A stretch of DNA of 64,000 nt, from positions 595,501-659,500 of the forward strand of contig LSRY02000002.1 of the NCBI GenBank assembly GCA_001643675.2. Reading direction: 5' to 3'. This document shows, piece by piece, positions 24,701 through 36,000 of this stretch (position 1 is its first letter; each line of letters opens with the position of its first letter). Both the position numbers and the translations under genes were made by a program. The notes under the pieces are model-generated. The model saw nothing but the letters and a program-made list of their open reading frames with translations. It was not told where the DNA came from and searched no databases. The DNA comes from Monocercomonoides exilis. Lineage: Eukaryota > Preaxostyla > Oxymonadida > Polymastigidae.

Positions 24701-26673
24701 GTGCGCTGCTCAGGCTTCTCGCTGGATTCTTCAGTACCCCAGCCATCGCTTTGGAACGAACTTGATGTTGAAGAAGTCGAAGAGGATGAAGGAGCAGAAG
24801 CAGCAGCAGCAGAAGAAGAAGAAGAAGATGTTTCATTCCCCCATCCATCTGATACTGCTTGAGGTTGATTGTCAGCCGGCTCTCCCCATCCACCTGAAGA
24901 AGACGAATCAGCTGCAGACTTCTCCTCTCCCCAGCCATCAGTGCCCCAGCTGCTTTTATGAGACTGATCTGACTTTGCCGATGACTTTGCTGTTTGTGGC
25001 GACGATGCAAAAGAACTCGAATTAGCTGCCGGGGCCGTAGCAGAAGTCGATTCACTGCCCCATCCGTCAGACACCCCCTGCTGTGCACCAGCTTCGTATC
25101 CACTTCCCCATCCGTCGCTACTTCCTTCGCCTTTCCCGTCTCCCTCCGCATCCCACGACGACCAACCAGCACTGCGTTTTGGCTTTCCGCCAGTTCTTCC
25201 TCCGAAGCTGTCGTTGTGCTGGCTGCGGCTCCAGTCATCGCGTGTGCTTCTTCTGTCCTCTCTCTCCTGCCACCCGCCATTCTCTCTGTCGCCATAACTC
25301 CCGCTGCTGCCAAAGCTGCCTCTTCCTCGAAACTCCCCGTCTCGCTCGCTGCTTCTCCTCGACGAATATCCAAAGTCTCTTGTTGCATCGTCCCTCCATC
25401 CACCGCCTCCTCCTCCACATCCACCTTCTCCTCCCCTTCCCCTTCCTCTTCCTCTTCCTCGCTGCCCTCTATCGAAGCTCCGCCCTCCTCCGTCGTAGGA
25501 GCGCTGAGACGAATATGAACGGTCCTCTCCATCAGGATAGCGCGAGCTGGACTGCCAAGATCTACTGCCTGAGCTTCGGCCTCCTCGAAATGACGAAGAC
25601 GATGATGACGACGATGATGAAGACTCATATGAGCTGTTGTTACACCTTCCATCTTGCTCTTGCCCCCAGTCAGAGGAACCAGAATCAGAAGAAGAAAAAG
25701 ATGATGATGATGACGAAGATGAGGAGGAGGACGAAGGAGAAGAGTCCCAAGCAGAATCAGTATTACTCGTAGAAAATGAGGAGGAAGAGGAAGATGATCC
25801 TGTCCCCCACCCTGAATCGCTTCCTTCTGCACTTCCCCAGCCATTGTCTTGCTTTGCTTGTGTGGAAGAAGCTCCAGCTGAACTTGATTCTCCCCAGCCA
25901 TCGCTCGCACTCGAAGACGTTGCTTCCCAAGGAGATGGCTCTGCATCACTTTTGCTCTTTTCGATGCTCGATTGCTGGTCTTTTGCTTGCCAACTGCTTT
26001 TGTGTTGATCTGTCATGGAGGACTCGCTTGAAGAACCAGATTGCCCCCAATCATCTGCATCTGATTCATTAGCACTCCAATTTCCCCAATCCGAATTTTT
26101 AGCATCGCTTCCTTTTTCTTTGCTTGCGTTGCTCTTGCTTGGGAGATTGTTTCTTGCTGAGTTTCGTATTTTCTCATCAGCTATCGATTTTCCTTTTGAA
26201 TCATCAACTATGCATTGTTCATTGTTCATATCTGAAGAAGATATGCCCACCTGCCAGCCACTGCTGCTCCAATTATCCTCAATTTGCTCTTCATCTCCAA
26301 TTATAGTCACTTTTTCATGTTGGTATTTTGACTGAGAAGAATGTTTTCTCTGATCTGCACTTCCTTCTTCGTTTTGTTTATCGTTACTAATTCTTATGTC
26401 ATCTGCTGAAGGCATCCCAAAGTTCTCACAGTGTCTTTCACTTTTTTGTTCACTTTCATTATTCTTTATTATTGAATCACAATTACTTCTTTTTATTGTA
26501 AATGTTGCATCATTCGAATCAAACGATTGACTTTCATTGTTCTTATTCAAATAAATATCATATTCTTTGCTTTTATCTCTCAAAGAAGAAGATTTTGATG
26601 AAACTTCAATATTTTGCTTTTCATTTTGATCTAAATTCAAAGGATCAGAAACGCATGATAATATACATTGCAT
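19355..26673 (-). CDS. WG/GW-repeat (Argonaute-hook-like) protein with WD40-like C-terminus
   Basis: Proposed minus-strand exons are 26673-21789, 21473-20409 and 20286-19355, about 2293 residues. The first part (about 1628 residues) is Ser-rich and holds about 26 Trp in WG or GW context at residues 140-830 (SDGWGE, SGWGSDWGG, KGWGGWSD). It also has an RGG-like stretch (RGRGRGRGG) and an SR-like stretch (SRSRSRSRS). Such WG/GW clusters typify Argonaute-binding hooks of GW182, SPT5L and Pol V proteins. The second part has WD40-like strands (DAIFIISCGPNQLIHCG, VVATHDRTVMLVDV, IVLCFGNDGVVSLFHA). A GTGTGT donor in phase 1 near the first exon's end matches a TTTCAG acceptor in phase 1, removing a 315-bp intron with a GA microsatellite. 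The second intron (122 bp) is GTATGT...TTCAG. Two separate genes remain the alternative. Confidence 0.65.
21580..21740. repeat. GA-rich microsatellite inside proposed intron
   Basis: An almost pure purine tract on the plus strand of GA dinucleotides mixed with GATA and GAAA units, about 160 bp. It lies inside the proposed 315-bp intron (21474-21788) of the WG/WD40 gene. On the transcribed strand it is a CU-rich tract upstream of the acceptor, where it could act as an extended polypyrimidine stretch. Confidence 0.85.
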
Positions 26674-27043
26674 TTTTGTAATTAAGAGCACAATAGCGAT
26701 GTTATTGAGTTACCGTTTAAATATGTACAAAAAAGAAAGAATATATTAAAAATCAAAAATTCTCATCAAACATGTTTCCTTTATTATTTCCTCTTGCATG
26801 GTCATACACCTTGCATTTTCTTGATTTTGTTTTGATACTTCTTCGATTTGTGATATTTTGCTCATTAAGATATTTAAGATAAATTAAATAAGAAAAAAAT
26901 ATGAAATTATTATGTTTTAAAAAAAAGAATTGTATTATGAAGAATAGCTATTACTATTTATATATATTTTCTTTTTATGTGAAAGATATGAGAAAATAAT
27001 TGATGTCGATATTTATTATAGTCTCATTGATCAAAGACAGCTA
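26674..27043. promoter_or_regulatory. Divergent promoter region between WG/WD40 gene and Pmp-like gene
   Basis: About 370 bp of AT-rich DNA separates two start codons facing away from each other, so both promoters must lie here unless they overlap coding sequence. No specific promoter element is recognised. Confidence 0.45.
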
Positions 27044-30000
27044 ATGAACTTGCTGTCGTGCCTTATTTTTGCGTTAATATGTCTTCCAAAATACGTATTA
27101 CTAAATGTAAATGAAAGTAATAATGAAGAACGTTGCTTTATAAACGGAAACTCGCAGAAAAGGAGTGATCAACTAAAAAATCTAGATTGTGTATATTCTG
27201 TTACCCAGCACACACCGCATTCACAAAATTCATTTTTCTTTTCTAATTTATTAAGTACTTTACAAAAAAACTCGACATTTCATTCTTTTCTTCATTATAA
27301 CTCATTTCTTTCATCAACTTTTTATTCAGCAAATTCTTCTCTATTATTTACTTCCATATCATTTATCCAGATGCAGCGAAACTGCACACTTTTTATTAAT
27401 AATAATTCAGTTTTGGAGATTAAAAGTTGCTTTGTTTACCAATTGCAATCAGCAGTTGTTAGTCAGTTTTATTCAATTGGTGGACAATTTCTTCTCAATA
27501 ACATGTCTTTTCATTCAAGTGATACATTTCAATGCACTTCACCGTTGATAAACTCCTCGTATACTCATCTCCAATCATCTTTTCATTCAAAATTAAGCAT
27601 CGAATCTTCACAGTTCACTTCACTAAACTGTCCCTCATCTTCTTTTTTATATCTTCCTTCCCTCCGATTTTTACATATTAGTTCTTGCAAATTTTGTAAT
27701 TTCTCTTCAACTGCACCAACACTTCATGAATCATTTCATTACATTTCATGCCAAAGCATATTAAGTGGAAATGAATTTTCATCTGTTGAAAACATTTTTG
27801 GTGGATCTATCTTTTGTGGATTTCATGAATTTTCAGAATTTATTTCATTCAATTGCTCATACTTTAAATTGGCCAATTTTAGAGGAAGAGAAGAAAATGA
27901 AATCTTCACAAAACAGATTGTTATTACGCCTTCATCAGACATTAGCTTTTCTTTTGACACATTTTCCAGCTGTTGCACAAATAACAGTAAGGGAACAGAT
28001 TCAACTGACCCGACATGTTCTGGAGGAGCAATTTATGCGAGAGGACTTAAAAGGTTCGACTTGAAAATAGATAGCTGCTCATTCAAACTTTGCCAATCTG
28101 GAGCTCATGGTGGAGCTGTATATTCATCTGGAACAAGGCGTATGATGATCTCTAACTCAAATTTTACCGATTGCTATGCAAATAATGGAGAAGGTGGTGC
28201 AGTTTACAGCGGTCATAATGAAATTCATGAATGTGTTAATTCTTCAAATATCAAAAATTGCACTTCAAAGCATAAAGGAGGAGGAATTGTTATGGATGTA
28301 ATTCGTTATGAATTGATTGTCAAAACTGAACGTATGGTGTGCGGACATAATCAATTTGTCAACTGCAGCTCCTTATCAGGATGCGGAGGGTCGGCTGTTA
28401 TAACTGGATTCGGTTTGTGCAGCTATGTTGTTGGTTGCTCTTTTTTTTATTCACGTGCAGAAACGTTTGGAGGAGCACTATTTCTGCAAATTCCCAGTGA
28501 TCAAACATTTGATTATACGGTGTCGAAATGCTTTTTCCATAAAAATATTGCATGTAATGGTAAAGGCTATGATTGCTATTTTGTTGATCTGTCCAAATTA
28601 TTCAAGGATAAATCGTGCATTTCTGGCTCGTTTAGTACCACAGATAGCCCCAACAGAGTGTGGTGGGATGGCGGTGACGAATCATGTGAATGCGGAGGCT
28701 GGATTAATCACGGAGTGACTGTCCTTTATGTTGATGAAAAGCAGGGGATCGATGATATTGGCTGTGGATTTCCCACAAATTTTGGAAAACCGTGTAAAAC
28801 TCTTCAGTTTTCTATAGAAGCACCTTCTCATTGGAATACAAATCAAATTGATGTTTCAAGCGGAACGTATGAAGAGACAAGTTGCATTTTTATTGAATCT
28901 CTCTATCTTAATATTGTGGGCTCTGACAACGAAAAGCCAATAATTATTCCAAAATTTGATAAAGTGCAAGAAGCCATTTTTTATATAACGGATAGCCGTT
29001 TTATTTTATCAAAAATAGACATTATTCACACCAGATCAGATACTCCAATATTTAAGTTTTTTGGGGAATCCCCAAACATTATTCTTACAGTTGTCAACTG
29101 TTCAATAAAGCCCGAAACAAAAGCAATCGTGATGAATGTCCCTCTCTTTGATTTGAGCGTTCATCGTTCGAGAGTATCACTTTGTAACATAACAGTTTCT
29201 AACTTCCATTGCGATGGAGTACCGGTCATACTCGTAAAACCTACAATTGACATTGGAGTTTCAAAATTACGAAGCAAAAGCAATGAACATTTTCCAACTG
29301 ATCATAAGTCAATCTTACACAGAATGAATTTGGCCGAACAATACAGCAAATTTTCAGCTGACGGCCCATTCGAATCAGATCAGAATATTGGACTGGCTTT
29401 GGTTAATAGCAACTTTACATCAATTATTACCACCGGTGGTTGTCCGTGCGTTCTCGTTACAGAATTAAGTGTTGTTGAAGAAACTCATATACTTCTCTGT
29501 CAATTCAAAAGCTGTTATGCAACAGACTCCAAAGGTGGAGCGTGCAGGATAGAGATGCAAAAGTCGCAGAAAATGAAAATTAGTAATTCAACTTTTAATT
29601 TTTGCTGCACACTTTCTGATGAACAATCATCGCATGAAGCAAAGCCACAATTAAATGCAAACTCAACAGCTATTTCACAATTAAAAACAAATGAAAATGT
29701 AAATAAAGGAGGTGGTCTTTTTTGTATGCTTATGGAAAAAGCAAATGATTTTATTTTCAATAATGTGTCGTTTACTGGTAATGGAGCCAAAGTTGGAAGA
29801 GACTTGTATTTTTTGTGCATGAATATTGTTGAAACAGTGACTTTTGAAAATTTTTTGAATATCTTTTTCCCGACTTTTTTTTCTTATAACTCAATGATGG
29901 GATTTGATAGCAGAAGTTTGACAGATATCTCACTATTCGACATATTGAAATTACAAAGCAACGACATCTACGTATCCGATGAAGGAATAGCAGCTGACTG

Positions 30001-33000
30001 GTTTTTATGCGGAAATGATGACATGCCGTGTAAAACACTGTCAGTTGGAATAGAACATATAAACTTCGGCAACAATTCTCATTGCATTATAAAGAACAAC
30101 GCTCTTTTGGGAGACCCGTTTATAATCAGTTCAACGACTATTTCATCAGCAACTGAGCAATTTGCAAATGTTAGAATCCGGAACGATAAAGACGTTATTG
30201 ATGATTTAATCTATATTTTGAATAATGGCACGAACACGTTTGTGCGCATTTTGTTTGATGTAACATCAACAATATCCAATGCTGCAACCATCTTTTGTTC
30301 TAAAAGGTTACATGATGACGTTCAAAATCAGTCATTGAAGCTTGACGATTGCGATGTTTTGGTGAGTGCTGTCTATTTTTCGGATATAAATTATTTTCTG
30401 TTCAAAATCGAAGAAGGAGATCTCGTCCTATTGAACACATCAATCGAAGTTAATAGTCCTTTTGGTTATGCTTTGCTTACAAGGCCTCTTTTTCTGTTTT
30501 ATGATCAGTGCTCACTTATTGAATTCAATGAAGTAACTATATCTTCTTTTCACTTCAAGAATGATCCAGCTTTAAAATTGCTTGAAGAGCCAAAAGAAGA
30601 AACTGCCACAATTTTGTCCGGTTTGCATTCCAGCACTCAAGTCCCTCCAAATGATGGAAACGTTGAACTGAATGTCCGCTTTCACGATTCAAACATTTCA
30701 GATATAGAAACATCTGGAAATTGTCCAGCTTTCGTTGATTTCAAAGTTTTTCGGAAAAAGTCATTTATGATCGTAAGGAATGTTGATCTTTCAAGATGTG
30801 TATCTGCTCAATCAAATGAAGGGGGAGCAATGCGCTTTGATTTCCCTAACGAAGGAAGACACAATTTGTATTTTTTTGATCATTCAAATGTATATCATTG
30901 CGAATGCTCAAAGGAGAATGGAAAAGGGGGTGGGATATTTATTAGACTTCGATCCAAGCAATCAATGACCGTTATGTTTGTGCCACGATTTCGAGGTAAT
31001 GACGCATTTGTTGGGAGAGATCTTTATCTTTCTCAGGCAAATTTATTAAAAACAAATACGGAGTTTCATTTTGCCAACGATTCAGGCTTATTCAACGATG
31101 AACAAAATTCAATGATTTTTGAAGACATTGAAACAAAAACTCTCGGTGATCTTTTAGAACTTTTGGCATATAAATCCAGAATTTTGTATGTTTCAGGATT
31201 GATATTACCTGACCAGAATGCTAGAAATTGGGTTAATTGTGGTTCTGAGAAATATCCTTGTTTCTCAATTGATTATTGTGTAAAGCATCGGTCAGAAGAA
31301 ACTGAGCTACAAATTGTGTTGATGGGTCCATCTCTTTTTGAACAACCTGCAGATCTGTCATCCACAATTCTTTTATCAAAAGATGAAAAGAAAGAAATCA
31401 GCTTTGAAGGGTATCCAATTAATGAAAGCTATACATATATAGTCTCAACAGCACTTTTAACTTTCACTAACATAACTTTTTTACTCCCAACTGTAAATGT
31501 CTCTCGCCTCGTGAGTTTAATTTCGTTTTTTGACGGTCAGGTTATCATTATGAATAGCAACTTTTGCCACAGTGACAAGGCACCTAAATGTTCTGTGGAT
31601 TATTCATTAGTCACAGTTTTATCGGGTATTGTCACAGTAGAAAATGTATCTATTGACATTGGACAAGGAATTATGGGATCACCTTTATTTCATTTGTCGG
31701 TTAGCATATCGAGATTTGAATGTATTTTTGTTTCTGTTCAAAATGTCAAATTGCAGCAAGCACCGGCTATAAAATTCTCAAAGTTCAATAATCTCAATTC
31801 TGTGATCTGTTCAAGTTCATCATCTTTTAAACATAAAAGTAATTCTGTGTTAAATATTTCTTGCCAGAATTGCATTTTTAGCAACATCAAAACAAACCGA
31901 AGTTACAGCTCAGTTTTTTATTATGAAGACAGCTTATTTGTTGATGTAACATTTTCGAACACGACTTTCAATTATTGTGTTTCTGATGGATTTTCGACAG
32001 GCGGTGCTATTCATTTCTCTTTCAACCCACTCAGCTCAATTTTTGTAGGCAACTGCACTGCTTCAGGATGTAGCGCTGTTCCTGGTGTTGGTCACAGAAC
32101 CTTTTCATATGGAAGTAATTTTCATGCTCAAAGCAATAACTCTGGGAACGTGTTGGCTTCTTATAGAAGTGCGAATTATGAAACTTTGGGTGGTTGGATG
32201 TATTTATCGTTATGCTCGAATAAGACTCATCAAAAGTCCTCCGATTTATCGTCTTCGAGTGCATACGTTTCTTCAGCCGTATCATCAGATTTAAGAATTG
32301 AATTTATCGGAGACATATTTACTAATAACAAAGCAACACGCGGACGTGATTTGTTTCTGGTCGTTGATAGTATCAAAGATTCCGTGAATCCGTCACAATT
32401 CACTCTTGATTTCGATTCTGAAAATTTCAAAAAATCAAATGCTCTAATTGGAAGTGACGATAAAAATTTTTATGTTGATCTTCTGGACTATGTATACATG
32501 TATCGTGCAGAAAACTTATATTTTTCCAATCAAGGAAGCGACAGTACGCAATGTGGTAGTATTCAAAAGCCATGCAAATCGTTCCATTTACTTGCATTGC
32601 ATAGGCTTCCAGACAGAAATGCCATCGTGCACTTTCAAGGAAATGTATTCATTGATCGTTGTCTCAACGTAACTGACACTAATATTGTGCCAGGGTTTAA
32701 TGAACTACAATCGAATCTTTCTCTGTCAAGATCGTTTTATTCTTCTAAAGATTCAGTTTTGTCTATCGCCGGAAGTTTTACGATAACAAGCATGTGGATA
32801 ACTTCACAAGGATCTTCTTTTTCTGAGTACTGTACTTTCTTTAAGGGATTTGAATGCGAGATGATATTTTACAAAATTGGGTTTGACATAATTGACATTA
32901 TGAAAAATCCATTGATTTGTGTGCAAAAAGGATCATTGACCATTTTCAATAGCAATATCTCATGTATGTCTTGGAGGACTTGTTCAGCAATTGTTATTGA

Positions 33001-36000
33001 TGAGTCTTCCATTGATATTAATTTGCTATCAAAAAGTATTGATGTGAAAGAAGGCTTATTTTTTGATATTCGATCGTCAAATTCTGCTACTGAAGGTGAA
33101 CAGTCTATGTTTACATGGAAAATTACCAACTCGAGTTTCGTTAATTGTTCATTTGATCCTCCACGTGAACAGAAGAGGTGCATTGGGGCCATTGGTCTGA
33201 TGAAAGTCAATGAAAAAAGTAATGCGAAAGATGATATTATTCAAATGTTCTTGCATAACAACACTTTAAAAGATATCCATTCGTCTTCTTCTTTAAGGGG
33301 CGGTGCAATTTTCTTTGGATTAGCAGAGCCTTTATGGAGTATTTCAGTTGATTCATCCACATTTGATAATTGTAAAGTCGAAAAGGGAAATGGAGGTGGT
33401 TGTTATGTGGATATAAATCATTCTTCGAATCCTCATTTCAGCTTTCAGGATGTCATATTTACAAATAACAAAGCAAAATATGGACATTCAATGTTCTTTA
33501 GATTTGCTTTGTTAGAAACACAAGTTGTGAAAATGAAAATGCATCTTTATACCAATCTTAAGAACTTTTATCGAGAAAACTCGATTGTTGGAATTGATCC
33601 ATCAAAAAGTTCTCCAATTTTGCTGTTGCCATATTTTGATCGCGTTGAATTTCAAAGGAGGGTTGTGTCTGAACAAGGAAACAACACTAAATGTGCGAAG
33701 AATGACGAGCCCTGCAGAACTTTTAAAGCTGCAATTGATACGCTTCTACCAAGCGATGATTCTGTGGTTCTGATTGATGGAGATATCTCTGTAACAGAAG
33801 TCTGCACAATAATTAAAGGAACAATAAAGTCTCAGAACAACACGACTGAAAGTGGAAAGCTAATTTTTCAGCAAGTGAAAGAGCTTGGTAAGAGCAAAGC
33901 AGTTATAATATTGCGTGGCAATGTGTTATTCTCAAGTCTGACTTTTGCTGCTCAACTGATCGATAAAGAAATCAAATTGGAGAAAATATTTGAATGTGAA
34001 GCTGGAATGTGTATCTTCAATAATTGCACAGTGCCAACGATCAGCCTGTTGAATGCCTCTTTCATCGTGGCGGGTGGAGAACGATTTTTATTACAAAACT
34101 GCATTTTTGAACATGTCCAATCACTCTCACATTTTTTCCGTCTTGCGAATGGAACTTTAGAGCTTGAAAATTGCGATTTTTCTTCGTTTGCAATTCAAAA
34201 TTCTGTTATTCAAATAGATGGGCCTTTCTTTCTCAAAATTTCAAAATCGAAATTCAACTTGTTCAATTGCATCAATGGAATTATTAACAATAATTGTTAT
34301 TCTCTTTCAAACAAAAAAAGCATGATTCAACTGTATGCTACAAATGTCACAAATTCTAAGAATGTTGTAGATTCCACTGCGTTTTTTGAGAGCTGCAGTC
34401 CATTGTGGGCTATGATTATTTATGATTGCTATTTTTCAAATATTCAAGCATTTACCTCCAGTTTTGGAGGGTCCATTCGTTCAATGTTTGGACCTAAATC
34501 GTATTTTTATGCAAATGATTCCAGTTTTATAGAATCAAGCGCTCACCCAGTAAGTGGAAGAGGTGGGTGGCTTTACGTTAACTTCTCTCATGATTGTCCA
34601 TCTTATGACATCGTCTTCAAAATTGATGGAGGAATTATTGCCCAAAATAATGCTGCATACGGTTTAGATATTTTTATGTGTTATGAAAAGGGGACTAATA
34701 ATATTTCTAGCTGTAGCTTCACATTAAATTTCAAAAATTCATTCCTTAATCATTCAAATTCAATTTGTGGTTGTGACTGGAGGGATACTACAATTATTGA
34801 GAATCTGTATGATTATTTTGTGTTTTATAGCGATCGCATTGCATACGTTTCATCTAGTGGTGATGATTCACGTGGTTGTGGTAGCTCTGAAATGTGCTGT
34901 AAAACAATTGCAACTGCTTTGTGTCATGTACTGCCTGAAAAAGAGGATTGCCAAGTTACAATCATTGACAGTGCTTTGCTGAATGTTGGCTGCGGTATTT
35001 GCGATATCACAATTACGGCCAGTAAGGATACAGTTGGCTGTGATATTTTTGTGGATTTTGATAACAATTTGAGTTCCAGTTGTGCAATTGTTTGCGAAGG
35101 ATCAAGCCGCCTTGCGAATATCAATTTTTGCATCATAAATATTCCAATTATATCCTCGTTTAAATTAATTAAAGCGCGCAATGACAGCTTGATTATTTTC
35201 AATGTTGGTGTTGAAGTTCCACAAAACAAATTCGTGAATGACATACTGTTAGGAATGACACTGGTTTACGTTGGCGGTGGCAGTGTACAAATCAGTCAGA
35301 TGCACTTGGCGAATCTGAATTTTTTTTCAAATCCAATTCAAATATCGAATTTTGAACAATTTGTGATTGCAGAGTCAACTTTTGTTGATATATCGATAAA
35401 AAGCAGCTCGTTTATAACATTCCTCAATGAATCATCTTTTGATCAAAAGTCGCTTTTGATAAATTCAACCAACTTTACTCGCGTCAATGCAATAGATAAC
35501 CAACCATCAGTGTTATCGTCAACTGTTGGCTTAATTTTCAACATATGCGACTCATTTTTTATTTCTTGCAATGCAAATGATCGAAAAGGATCTGCCATGG
35601 AATTTCACAACTCTGTCAGTATTTCAATTGCCGGATGTACATTTATTGGATCATTAATGTTAAATTCTGCTTCATCATCATTGTCATTTCTTCCATATCC
35701 CCAGGAATTATCAGCAGGTCAGTATTTTGAAGAAGAGGAATATGCCTCTTGTGGATGGTCTCATTCTCTTGTATATATTTTTAACGCTAAATGCAGCTGC
35801 ACAAATACGCGTTTTTTGTTCTCGGAGCGTGGAGCACTTGCCGTTTCTGAGTCAAATCTGAATATTACTAATTGCACATTTGCTGGAAACTCGGCCCTGG
35901 ACAATGATTTCCCTCATATAAGACACAACATCCTTTGCGAATCTCACTCCGAAATCCAGCTGAGCAGTTTAAGTTCTGGTGATGGTACACATAATAAAGT

